From contig NZ_MOWM01000007.1 of the NCBI RefSeq assembly GCF_016082275.1, positions 58,333 through 122,332 of the forward strand: DNA of 64,000 nt, in the 5' to 3' direction. Below, one piece after another: positions 9,342 to 18,032 of the stretch (within the stretch, counting starts at the first letter, position 1; every line of letters begins with the position of its first letter). Source of the DNA: Variovorax sp. E3. Its GTDB lineage: Bacteria; Pseudomonadota; Gammaproteobacteria; Burkholderiales; Burkholderiaceae_C. The notes under the pieces are model-generated. The model ran no database searches. It was not told the DNA's origin and worked only from the letters and a program-made list of their open reading frames with translations. The position numbers were made by a program, and so were the translations under genes.

Positions 9342-10366
9342 CGCTTGGTCTTTCGGGTGTTCATGATGTGGTCGATGGTCACGGCCGCGAGCAGGATCAG
9401 GCCCTTGATCACGTCCTGCCAGTAGGGCGACACGTCGAGCAGGATCAGCGAGCTGGTCACCACCGACAGCAGCGCCAGGCCGAGCACTGCGCCCAGCACC
9501 GTGCCCGAGCCGCCCTTGAGGCTGGCCCCGCCGATCACGGCCGCGGCAATCACGTTGAGCTCCATGCCCATGCCGAAGGTCGGCGTGGCCGCGCCGAAGC
9601 GCGCCGTGTAGATCACCCCGGCCAGGCCCGCCGAGGCCGAGCACAGCACCGTGACCCAGAACTTCACGTTGCCCACGCGAATGCCCGAGTACAGCGCGGC
9701 TTTCTCGTTGCTGCCCGTGTAGAACACGCGGCGCAGCAGGGTCGAGCGGCGCAGCACGAAGTCGCTCACCACCACGATCGCCAGGAAGATCAGGATGACC
9801 GCCGGAACGCCGAACAGCGTGCCCTGGCCGATGAACTTGAACTCCGCCGGCAGCGAGAACAGCGACTGCGGCGTGCCCTGCGTGAGCGCCAGGCACAGGC
9901 CGCGCACGATGACCATGAACGCCAGCGAGGCGATGAAGTGGTTCAGCCCGATGCGCGTGACGCAGCCGCCGATCATGGCGCCGATGAGCGCGCTCGCGCC
10001 GATGGCCACCAGCCCCGCCGTCCACGGGTCGAACCCCATGAGAAAGAGCTTGCCCGTGACCACCATCGCGAAGCACACGACCGAGCCCACCGACAGGTCG
10101 ATGCCGCCGACGATCAGCAATATCGTCATGCCCACCACCACGATGCCCTCGATGGAGAACGACAGCAGCATCGCGCGCACGTTGTCCCAGGTCAGGAAGT
10201 AGGGCGACGCGAAGCTCATGCCCACGCACAGCACCGCGATGATGAGCAGCAAGCCCATCTCGCGCATGCTGGTGAGTTTGTTGGCGGGCTTGCTGGCGGG
10301 GGTCATGGGGCCGCCGTCCTGCTGTCGCGGCGGCAGGCCCGCGTCGAGTTGTGCCGGGTAGTTCAT
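9338..10366 (-). CDS. Sugar ABC transporter permease (RbsC family)
   Basis: A 342-residue inner-membrane permease of the CUT2 (ribose-type) family, with about eight to ten hydrophobic segments and the family signature GGIDLSVGS near residue 90. A polar N-terminus of about 30 residues precedes the first membrane segment. Its start overlaps the ATPase stop (ATGA) and its stop overlaps the next start, so the operon is tightly coupled. It would form the pore for the substrate delivered by the binding protein encoded two genes upstream. Confidence 0.9.
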   Translation of the reverse strand: MNYPAQLDAGLPPRQQDGGPMTPASKPANKLTSMREMGLLLIIAVLCVGMSFASPYFLTWDNVRAMLLSFSIEGIVVVGMTILLIVGGIDLSVGSVVCFAMVVTGKLFLMGFDPWTAGLVAIGASALIGAMIGGCVTRIGLNHFIASLAFMVIVRGLCLALTQGTPQSLFSLPAEFKFIGQGTLFGVPAVILIFLAIVVVSDFVLRRSTLLRRVFYTGSNEKAALYSGIRVGNVKFWVTVLCSASAGLAGVIYTARFGAATPTFGMGMELNVIAAAVIGGASLKGGSGTVLGAVLGLALLSVVTSSLILLDVSPYWQDVIKGLILLAAVTIDHIMNTRKTKR

Positions 10367-11877
10367 GGGGTCGTTTCCTCTTCGCATAGTCCGGAGGCCA
10401 GCCGCAGCAGCGCCTCTTCCGTCATGTCTTCGTCTTGCACTTCGCCGGCCAGCCGGCCGTCGCGGATCACCAGCGCGCGGTCGCACAGCCCGATGATCTC
10501 GGGCAGTTCCGAGGAGATCACCACCACGCCCACGCCCTGGCTCGCCAGCTCGCGCAGGATGTGGTGGATCTCCGACTTGGCGCCCACGTCCACGCCGCGC
10601 GTGGGCTCGTCCATCAGCAGCACCGACGGGTTGGTGGCCAGCAGCTTGGCGATGGCCACCTTCTGCTGGTTGCCGCCCGACAGGCTGGCCACGTCGATGT
10701 CCACGCCGTCGGACTTGAGCTTGAGCTTGGCGCCCAGCTCCACCGCCAGCTTGTGCTCGGCCGCGCGCTGCAGCAGCCCGAAGCGCGAGCTCACGCGCTT
10801 GAGCGCCATCGACGCGATGTTCTGCGCAATGGGCAGGTCCAGGTACACGCCCGCCGCCTTGCGGTCTTCGCTGAGGTAGGCAATGCCTTCGCGCAGCGCG
10901 TCGCTGTACTTGCGGATGGCGAGCGTCTTGCCGCGCAGGCGCACGCTGCCTTGCCGCGCGGGGCGCAGGCCGCACACGGTTTCGGCGAGCTCGCTGCGGC
11001 CGGCGCCCATGAGGCCCGCGATGCCGAGGATCTCGCCGCGCCGCAGCGTGAACGACACGCCGTGCACGCGCTCGCCGTCGGCGAGGTCGCGCACTTCGAG
11101 CACGGGCTCGCCGTGCGTTGCATCGTCCTGCTTCGGCGGGTAGTAGTTGCCCAGGTCGCGCCCGACCATGCGGCGCACCAGGCCGTCGGCGTCGAGTTCG
11201 GCCAGCGGGCCGCAGTGCACGTTGCGCCCGTCGCGCAGCACCGTCACGCGTGAGCAGTGCGCAAAGATCTCGGCCATGCGGTGGCTGATGTAGATGATGC
11301 CGATGCCCTGCGCCTTCAGGTCGTGCAGCACCTTGAAGAGCGCGGCCGATTCGTTGTCGGTGAGCGCGGCGGTGGGCTCGTCGAGGATCAGCACCTTGCA
11401 GTCGAGCGTGAGCGCCTTGGCGATCTCGATGAGCTGCTGCGTGGAAATGCTCAGGTCCTTGACCAGCGCGGCGGGGTCGACGTCCTGCCCCAGCCGCTGC
11501 AGCACCTGGGCGGCGCGCGCGTTCAGGCTCGCGTAGTTCATCCACGCGTGCTTGCCGGCGTTGATCTCCGGCATGAAGATGTTCTCGGCCACGGTGGCGT
11601 CGCCGCACAGGGCGATTTCCTGGTGCACCAGGCCGATGCCCAGGCGCATGGCATGCGCCGGGCCGTCGATGACCACCTTCTGTCCGTCGAGCGAGATCTC
11701 ACCCTCGTCCGGCTGGTGGATGCCATCGATGATGTTCATCAGCGTGGACTTGCCCGCGCCGTTCTCGCCGCACAGCGCGTGGATCTCGCCGCGCGCCAGC
11801 GAGAAGTCCACGCCCGTGAGCGCGCGCGAAGCGCCGAAGCGCTTGCTGATGCCACGCAACTGGAGCAGGGCGCTCAT
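10363..11877 (-). CDS. Sugar ABC transporter ATPase, double-domain (RbsA family)
   Basis: A 504-residue ATPase with two fused nucleotide-binding domains, as in the CUT2 family. The first has Walker A GENGAGKST (about residue 36) and Walker B VLILDEPTAAL. The second has a degenerate Walker A (LMGAGRSELA), the ABC signature LSGGNQQKV and Walker B VLLMDEPTRGVD; this asymmetry is normal for RbsA-like proteins. It energises the neighbouring permease. It begins 15 bases after the binding-protein stop. Confidence 0.92.
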   Translation of the reverse strand: MSALLQLRGISKRFGASRALTGVDFSLARGEIHALCGENGAGKSTLMNIIDGIHQPDEGEISLDGQKVVIDGPAHAMRLGIGLVHQEIALCGDATVAENIFMPEINAGKHAWMNYASLNARAAQVLQRLGQDVDPAALVKDLSISTQQLIEIAKALTLDCKVLILDEPTAALTDNESAALFKVLHDLKAQGIGIIYISHRMAEIFAHCSRVTVLRDGRNVHCGPLAELDADGLVRRMVGRDLGNYYPPKQDDATHGEPVLEVRDLADGERVHGVSFTLRRGEILGIAGLMGAGRSELAETVCGLRPARQGSVRLRGKTLAIRKYSDALREGIAYLSEDRKAAGVYLDLPIAQNIASMALKRVSSRFGLLQRAAEHKLAVELGAKLKLKSDGVDIDVASLSGGNQQKVAIAKLLATNPSVLLMDEPTRGVDVGAKSEIHHILRELASQGVGVVVISSELPEIIGLCDRALVIRDGRLAGEVQDEDMTEEALLRLASGLCEEETTP

Positions 11878-11891
11878 CGCGTCTTGCTCAC

Positions 11892-12938
11892 TCACTCGCC
11901 GATTCCCTTGGTGCCACGGCGCGCGAGGTACTTGTCCCAGTAGAAGTCGTCGGCGTTGGCCTTGCTCACCACCGCCAGGCCGTTGTCCAGGAAGGGCACG
12001 GCCATCGGGTTGGTGCCGTTGCGCTTGGCGTCGTTCATCGGGTCGATGAGCGTGGGGTTCTTGGCCAGGAACAGCATCATCATGCCCATGTAGCCCTGCA
12101 TGCCCTGGTTGGGGTTGATGGAGCCGAACACGTCGCCCGACTTGATCATGTCCAGGATCTTGGCGTTCACGTCGCAGCACATCACCTTGATGTTCTTCTT
12201 GGTCTCGACCTTGGCCTGCGCCGCGCCGAGCGCCGAGTTGGCCTCGGGCATGAACAGCGCGCCCAGGTTCGGGTTGGCCTGCGCCAGGCTCAGCACCGCC
12301 TGGTAGGCCTTGTTCGGGTCCTGGTTGCTGGCGGCGCGGCCGACCAGCTTCATGCCCGGGTGCTTGGCCTTCATGCGGTTCACGAAGGCGGCGATGCGGC
12401 GGTCGTGGTTGTCCTGGCCGGGGTTCTCGAGCACGGCGTATTCGCCCTTGCCACCCATCGACGCGGCAATGGCGTCGGCCGCCTGCGTGCCTTCGCGGTC
12501 GTTGTCCGACGTGATGAACGAGGTGCGCTTGGAGTTCGGCGAGTCGGCCGCGAAGGTGACGACCGGAATGCCCATGGCCGCCGCGCGATTGATCGGCTCG
12601 ATGAACGGGTCGGGGTTCATCGGGTGCAGCAGAATGCCCGCGGGCTTGCGCGCCAGCTCCTGTTCGAACGACGCGAGCTGCTTGTTCACGTCGTACTCCG
12701 GCGTGCCGGTGTAGCGGGTGCGAACGCCCAGCGTGCGGCCGAGCTGCTTCATCATTTCGTAGACCGGAAACCAGTACTCCACGCCCGACACCATCACGTT
12801 CATCACGTAGACGTCGCTGGCGTTGCCGCGCAGGCCGCCGCCCGCCGCCGGGGCGGCTGGCTGCTGTTGCGCGAGTGCGCTCGCGCCCGCCAGGCCGATA
12901 CCGGCGGCCGCGGCGGACTTCAGGAAATTACGCCTCAT
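11892..12938 (-). CDS. Sugar ABC transporter substrate-binding protein, probable Tat substrate
   Basis: A 348-residue periplasmic binding protein of the ribose/LacI-like type (Peripla_BP_4). The N-terminus MRRNFLK followed by an Ala-rich hydrophobic stretch ending near ASALA fits a twin-arginine signal, suggesting folded export. Typical type I fold segments include PAGILLHPMNPD, GIPVVTFAADSP and AIAASMGGKGEYAVLENPG. It is the first gene of the minus-strand operon and is divergent from the FGGY kinase, so the 181-base gap should hold both promoters. Ligand unknown; the catabolic neighbours suggest a short sugar or polyol. Confidence 0.9.
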   Translation of the reverse strand: MRRNFLKSAAAAGIGLAGASALAQQQPAAPAAGGGLRGNASDVYVMNVMVSGVEYWFPVYEMMKQLGRTLGVRTRYTGTPEYDVNKQLASFEQELARKPAGILLHPMNPDPFIEPINRAAAMGIPVVTFAADSPNSKRTSFITSDNDREGTQAADAIAASMGGKGEYAVLENPGQDNHDRRIAAFVNRMKAKHPGMKLVGRAASNQDPNKAYQAVLSLAQANPNLGALFMPEANSALGAAQAKVETKKNIKVMCCDVNAKILDMIKSGDVFGSINPNQGMQGYMGMMMLFLAKNPTLIDPMNDAKRNGTNPMAVPFLDNGLAVVSKANADDFYWDKYLARRGTKGIGE

Positions 12939-13008
12939 TTTTTGTCTCCTCACGTTGAGTGGCACAGCTTGCTGATGCTGCTTTTCAAGGCAGCTCTCTG
13001 ATCCTCGT

Positions 13009-13120
13009 TGTCACGACAGTTGTTATGACAGGCTAGAATGTACGCGCTGCCTGTTTGGCGGGATAACTAGGGGAAACGCTACTGGCGACGTGCTTTTATT
13101 CCGCCGAAGCTGTTATGACA
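13009..13120. promoter_or_regulatory. Three TGTYAYGACA repeats in the divergent promoter region
   Basis: TGTCACGACA at 13009-13018, TGTTATGACA at 13021-13030 and TGTTATGACA again at 13111-13120. Each is a partial palindrome (TGT-N4-ACA). The first two are 12 bases apart, about one helical turn; the third ends on the A of the kinase start codon. They lie between the importer operon and the kinase operon, whose last gene is a GntR repressor, so they are good candidates for its operator. The assignment to that protein is inference. Confidence 0.6.
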
Positions 13121-14606
13121 TGAAGCCCAAAATACTGATCGGCATCGACATGGGGTCGAGCAGCCTGAAAGCCCTGGCCCTCGAAGCCGGGAGCGGCCGG
13201 CCCGTCGCCCTGTCCCGCATGCCACTGCCGCACGACCGGCTGCCCGCAGGGGGATGCGAGGTGAAGGCGGACGCCATCCGCTGCGCCCTGACCCACGTGC
13301 TGCGCGACGTCGCCCACCAACTCGGCGCCCGCGCGGCCGAGGTCCGCGCCATCGGCTGCACGGGCCACGGCGCGGGGCTCTACGCGCTCGACGCACGCCA
13401 CGAACTCGCGGGCGGCAGGGCCATCGCCTCGACCGACCAGCGGGCCGACGCGCGGGCGCGCTCGCTGTCGCTGGGCCATGGCAGCGCGCTGTTCGCCGAC
13501 GTCGGCTGCAGGCCGTGGCCCGGGCAGCCCACCGTGATCGCGGCCGAGCTGCTGGGCACCGACGCCGTGCAGCGCGGCGCGGTGCACCGGCTGCTGTTCG
13601 CGAAGGACTACCTCGCTTCCTGCTGACCGGCGAGATCGCGACCGACGCGAGCGACGCCAGTACCGCGGGGCTGGTGTCGATTGCCACCGGCACGTGGTCG
13701 CAGGCGGCCTTCGACGCATCGGGCATTGCCGACCTCGGGCCGCGCGCCTTCGGGCCGCTGGTGCCCAGCGGCGAGGTGATCGGCAGGCTGCGGCCTTCGG
13801 AAGCCGCGCTGTGCGGCCTGCCCGCGGGCATTCCCGTGGCGATGGGTGCCATCGACCTGCTCGCGTCGATGACCGCGATCTGCGCCGAAGGGCGCGGTCG
13901 CGCGGTGTCGGTGTTCGGCACGTGGTGCGTCAACGCGGTCATCGGCCCGGTCATCGAGCCCAAGCCCGACGTGGCGGCGGTCGTGAATTTCGGGCGCGCC
14001 GACAAGCGGCTCTACATGGAGAACAGCCCCTCGTCGATGGCCAACATCGCATGGCTGGCCGGCGTGCTGGGCCTGCCCGATTCGCGCGCCGTGGTCGACC
14101 TGGCGATGTCGGTGCCGCTGGGCGCGGGCGGCCTGCGCTTCCTGCCGTTCGTGAACGGCGGCGGCGGCTTGACGGCGGGCTTCGTCGGCCTCCAGAGCCA
14201 CCACACGCGCGGCGACATGGCGCGCGCCGTGGTCGACGCGGTGGCCGCATTGCATGCGCGCCACATCGCGCGGCTCGCGGCCTGCGGGCTGCCGGTGTCG
14301 GCCGTGACCGTGCTCGGCGGCGGCGCGAGCGACACGCGCCTCGTGCGGCTGCTGGCGGGCTTTCTGGGCCATGCGGTGGAGCGCTGCGCCGACGACGAGA
14401 CCGGTGCGCGCGGCGCCGCGCTCTACGCCGCCATGTCGCAAGGCATCGACCACGCGCAGCAGGGCAGCGCCTTGCTCGCGCCCTGCGACACGGTCGAACC
14501 CGACGGCGCGCAGGCGCGCGCCCATGCCGACTTCAACGCCGGTTTCAACGAACTGATCGACACCATGTCTCCTGTGTTTTCCCACCTGGCCGGGGGCGTG
14601 CAATGA
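13120..14606 (+). CDS. FGGY-family carbohydrate kinase (frameshifted)
   Basis: About 495 residues after repair, the normal length for FGGY kinases, which phosphorylate sugars or polyols with ATP. The N-terminal phosphate-binding strand reads ILIGIDMGSSSLKA; a conserved CTGHGAGL lies near residue 85 and the C-terminal domain has VTVLGGGASD, the adenosine-site loop. One base is lost near 13612-13614, between KDYL and FLLTGEIATD. The stop overlaps the next start (ATGA). The pairing with a GlpD-like dehydrogenase recalls EryA/EryB of erythritol use, but L-xylulose or another substrate is equally possible. Confidence 0.87.
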
Positions 14607-16372
14607 GCGCCTGGCAACTGCCTTTCGTGCGCCCGGCTTCGCTGGCCGACCGCCATTTCTCGACGGTGATCGTCGGCGCCGGCATCAACGGCGTGGGCGT
14701 GTTCCGCGACCTGAGCCTGCAGCGCGTCGATTGCCTCATCGTCGACAAGGGCGACTTCAGCGCGGGCGCCAGCAGCGCGCCCTCGCGCATGATCCACGGC
14801 GGCCTGCGCTACCTGGAGAACGGCAGCTTCTCGCTCGTGGCAGAGGCCACGCGCGAGCGCAACCTGCTGCTGCGCAACGCCCCGCACCTGGTGCAGCCGC
14901 TGAAGACGGTGGTGCCGCTGTCGAGCTTCTTCGGCGGGCTGATGAGCAGCGCGCTCAAGTTCTTCGGCCGCACGCCGCCGCAGCGCACGCGCGGGCTGCT
15001 GGCCGTGGCCGCGGGCCTGCGCCTGTACGACCTGCTGGGCCGCCGCCAGCGCGTGATGCCCAACCACCGCATCAGCCGCGTGCCGCCGAACGACCGCAGC
15101 CTGTTTCGCGCGGCCGTGCGCTGGACCGCGACCTTCTTCGATGCATGGATCAGCCACCCCGAATGGCTCATCCTCGAGCTGATCGGCGACGCCTGCCGCG
15201 ACCAGCCGCGCTCGGCCGCATCGAACTACTGCCGCGTGATGGGCTGCGCGGGCAACATCCTCACCTTGCGCGACGAGATCACCGGCGCGGTGGTGCGCGT
15301 GACGGCCGACACCGTGGTGAACGCGAGCGGCGCGTGGCTGGACCGCAGCACGGCCGTGCTCGGCGGCGCGGGCTCGCGCGTGATGGGCACCAAGGGCTCG
15401 CACCTCGTGCTCGACCACCCCGCGCTGCGCGACGCGCTGCAGGGGCGCATGGCGTACTTCGAGGCGGTGGACGGGCGCGTGTGCATCGTCTATCCGTTCC
15501 TCGACCGCGTGCTGGTGGGTTCGACCGACATCCCGGTGGAAGACCCCGACCAGATCGCCACAGAGCCGGCCGAGGTCGACTACCTGCTCGACGTGCTGGC
15601 CGAGGTGTTCCCGAACCTGTCGTTCGACCGTGGCGACGTGGTCTACACGTATGTCGGCGTGCGGCCGCTCGCGCGCTCCGACGCCGACAAGCCGGGGCAG
15701 ATCTCACGCGACCACTCGGTGGTGGTCGACTTGCCGAACGCGACGCGCGACATTCCCATCGTCGGGCTCGTCGGCGGCAAGTGGACCACCTTCCGCGCGC
15801 TGGCCGAAGAGGCGACGAACGAAGTGCTGCAGCAACTGGGCCGCCCGCGCACCGCATCGACCGAGCTGATTCCGATCGGCGGCGGCGCGGAGTTGCCGGC
15901 CGATGCGCCGGCAACCGAACGCTTCATCGACCGCATGGTGGCGTCGTCCGGCGTGGGCCGCGCGCGTGCGCAGGCGCTGCTGCGCCGCTACGGCTCGAAG
16001 GCCTTGCCGCTCGTGCAGCGGCTCGGCGCCTCGGGGGACGTGCCGCTGCAGCACGCGCCCGACTATTCCGTGGCCGAAATTTCCTATCTCTGCCTCGAAA
16101 CCGGCGTGGTGCATCTCGACGACCTCGTGATCCGCCGCACGCTGCTCGCGATTCGCGGCCTCGTCACCGATGCCGCGCTCGCCGAAATGGCGGGCATTGC
16201 CGCCGAGGCGCTGGGCTGGGACGCGGCGCACGAGCGCGGGGAGCTGCAGGCTTGCGCGACCGCGCTTCGGGAACGCCACGGCGTGGCCCTTTCACCGGCG
16301 ATGGCGGCGCAAGAAGCGCCCATGCCTTTCGATGCATCATTGACGACCAGCTCGGCCATCGGCCAGTCTTAA
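14603..16372 (+). CDS. GlpD-like FAD-dependent polyol-phosphate dehydrogenase
   Basis: A 589-residue flavoprotein related to glycerol-3-phosphate dehydrogenase. The FAD-binding motif VIVGAGINGVGVFRDLSLQ is near residue 22, followed by the family segment SRMIHGGLRYLE. The later segments YTYVGVRPLA and GLVGGKWTTFRALAEEA match the GlpD family. The C-terminal helical domain (about 440-560) is also present. It would oxidise a phosphorylated polyol, probably the product of the coupled kinase, passing electrons to the quinone pool. EryB (erythritol phosphate dehydrogenase) is a known relative with this context. Strict glycerol-3-phosphate use is less likely because an importer, aldolase and dedicated regulator are linked. 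Confidence 0.86.
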   Translation: MSAWQLPFVRPASLADRHFSTVIVGAGINGVGVFRDLSLQRVDCLIVDKGDFSAGASSAPSRMIHGGLRYLENGSFSLVAEATRERNLLLRNAPHLVQPLKTVVPLSSFFGGLMSSALKFFGRTPPQRTRGLLAVAAGLRLYDLLGRRQRVMPNHRISRVPPNDRSLFRAAVRWTATFFDAWISHPEWLILELIGDACRDQPRSAASNYCRVMGCAGNILTLRDEITGAVVRVTADTVVNASGAWLDRSTAVLGGAGSRVMGTKGSHLVLDHPALRDALQGRMAYFEAVDGRVCIVYPFLDRVLVGSTDIPVEDPDQIATEPAEVDYLLDVLAEVFPNLSFDRGDVVYTYVGVRPLARSDADKPGQISRDHSVVVDLPNATRDIPIVGLVGGKWTTFRALAEEATNEVLQQLGRPRTASTELIPIGGGAELPADAPATERFIDRMVASSGVGRARAQALLRRYGSKALPLVQRLGASGDVPLQHAPDYSVAEISYLCLETGVVHLDDLVIRRTLLAIRGLVTDAALAEMAGIAAEALGWDAAHERGELQACATALRERHGVALSPAMAAQEAPMPFDASLTTSSAIGQS

Positions 16373-16373
16373 C

Positions 16374-17129
16374 GTGAACTCTCCGAACGAAATGTCGACC
16401 GTGCTCGACCGCGGCTCCGAATCCCCCCTGTGGGCCCAGTTCCGCGACGCACTGCGCCTGCAGATATTGCAGGGCGTGCTGCCCATCGGCGCCAAGCTGC
16501 CGTCCGAAGCCGAGCTCGGCGAGCAGTTCGGCATCTCGCGCATCGTGGTGCGCGAGGCGCTGGCCGACCTGGTGCGCAACAACCTCATCTACAAGATCAA
16601 GGGGCGCGGCGCCTTCGTGTCGGCGCGCGAACGCGACGAAGACTTCGTCTCGACCGTGCTCGGCTTCTCCGACGAAATGGAGCGCAAGGGCCGCTCGGTG
16701 CGCACGCAGATCCTCACGCAGGAGCTGCGCATGCCGACCGAACAGGAGGCCGCGTCACTGGGGCTGACCGACGACACGCAGGTGGTCGCGCTCAAGCGGC
16801 TGCGCAGCGTCGACGGCGAGCTGCGCCTGCTGGTGGAAACCGTGGTGCCCGCTGACTTGGCGCCGGGCCTGCACCGCACGCGCCTGGACGACCGCTCGCT
16901 GTACGACGTGCTGCGCCGCCAGTACGGCCTGCGGCTGGTGCGCGCCGAACGCTGGATCGACGCGGTGCTGCCCGATGCAGACACCTGCCAGCTGCTGAAC
17001 CTGCCCACGCCGGAGCCGTTGCTGCGCATCGAGTCGATAGCGTACGGAGCGAACGGCAGGCCGCTGGAGCACTACCGCGCGCTGCACCGCTGCAAGACCA
17101 GCCGCCTGCACGTGCAGACGACGACCTGA
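16374..17129 (+). CDS. GntR-family regulator, HutC subfamily
   Basis: A 251-residue repressor-type protein with an N-terminal winged helix (about 20-90; LPSEAELGEQFGISRIVVREAL) and a C-terminal UTRA ligand domain (about 100-250). The start is GTG at 16374, one base after the preceding stop; an ATG at 16392 is also possible. It closes the kinase operon, so it probably senses a cluster metabolite and controls both divergent arms. The TGTYAYGACA repeats at 13009-13120 are candidate sites. Confidence 0.9.
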   Translation: MNSPNEMSTVLDRGSESPLWAQFRDALRLQILQGVLPIGAKLPSEAELGEQFGISRIVVREALADLVRNNLIYKIKGRGAFVSARERDEDFVSTVLGFSDEMERKGRSVRTQILTQELRMPTEQEAASLGLTDDTQVVALKRLRSVDGELRLLVETVVPADLAPGLHRTRLDDRSLYDVLRRQYGLRLVRAERWIDAVLPDADTCQLLNLPTPEPLLRIESIAYGANGRPLEHYRALHRCKTSRLHVQTTT

Positions 17130-17139
17130 GGGTGGCTCT

Positions 17140-18030
17140 TCAGGCTTTCGCGGCGGCGCGCGAAGGCCAGAGCACCGAGGCGATGGCGACCACCATCAGC
17201 GCCACCGCCACGCCGTCCTGCCAGTGCACGACTTCGCCGAGCCACACCGCGCCGCTGAACACGCCGAGCACCGGGATGAACATCACGCTCAGGGTCGAGG
17301 CCACGGGCGGCAGGCCGCGCGCCAGGTAGAACCACGCGGCGTGCGCGAAGCCGAAGATCAGCACCGCGTTGTAGCCGATCGAACCCCACGTCACGGCGCC
17401 CGGCCAGTAGAGCCGGTCGCGCTCGAACAGCAGCGACAGCACGGTCATCACCACGGCGGTCAGCGCCGTCATCCAGAACGACAGCGTGAGCGTCGGCAGC
17501 CCGATGCGCGTGTGGCGCAGCAGTTGCGTGCCGAGCGCCCATGTCGCCGCCGCCACCAGCGCGAGCGCGACATAGCCCGGCCGGCCGGCGAAGTCCGTGA
17601 GCTCGTGCCACAGCAGCAGCCCCACGCCCACCGCGCAGGCGCCCACGCCCAGCCATGCGCGCCGTGCCAGCACAGCGGAGAACAGCAGCGCGCCGAGGAC
17701 GGCCGAGAACACCGGCATCGTGTACCCCAGGATCGCCGCGCGCCCGCCCGACAGCGCCTTCACCGCGAGGATGATGCAGGCGTGCCAGACGAACATGTTC
17801 GTGGCGCCCAGCCACAGCAGCTCGGGCCACGCCTTGCGCGGCACATGGAACGGCACCTTGAGCCACACCAGCGCGAGCGCCAGCACGGGCAGGCCGAGCC
17901 AGATCGAGATGGCGCGGAAACCCAGCGGCGGGTAGTCGGCCACGCCGAGCTTCATCACGGGCCAGTTGAAGCCCCAGGCGAGCGTGAGGAGGACGAGGAT
18001 GACGAACTGGCGGGGGGTGAAGGAGGGCAT
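17140..18030 (-). CDS. EamA/DMT-family transporter
   Basis: A 296-residue inner-membrane protein with about ten hydrophobic segments arranged as two EamA repeats (about 8-140 and 155-290). The first helix segment LVLLTLAWGFNWPVMKLG is typical of drug/metabolite exporters of the RhaT/YdcZ/EamA group. It ends beside the GntR gene, convergent to it, and starts three bases before the uvrA stop, so it may be cotranscribed with uvrA. No substrate can be named. Confidence 0.88.
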   Translation of the reverse strand: MPSFTPRQFVILVLLTLAWGFNWPVMKLGVADYPPLGFRAISIWLGLPVLALALVWLKVPFHVPRKAWPELLWLGATNMFVWHACIILAVKALSGGRAAILGYTMPVFSAVLGALLFSAVLARRAWLGVGACAVGVGLLLWHELTDFAGRPGYVALALVAAATWALGTQLLRHTRIGLPTLTLSFWMTALTAVVMTVLSLLFERDRLYWPGAVTWGSIGYNAVLIFGFAHAAWFYLARGLPPVASTLSVMFIPVLGVFSGAVWLGEVVHWQDGVAVALMVVAIASVLWPSRAAAKA

Positions 18031-18032
18031 GG

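Noticed and set aside
7432..14606. Autoinducer-2 (Lsr) uptake and processing
   Set aside because: The aldolase resembles LsrF and an FGGY kinase is present, but a GlpD-like dehydrogenase, an aldo/keto reductase and a GntR regulator are not Lsr components, and no LsrG or LsrR is present.
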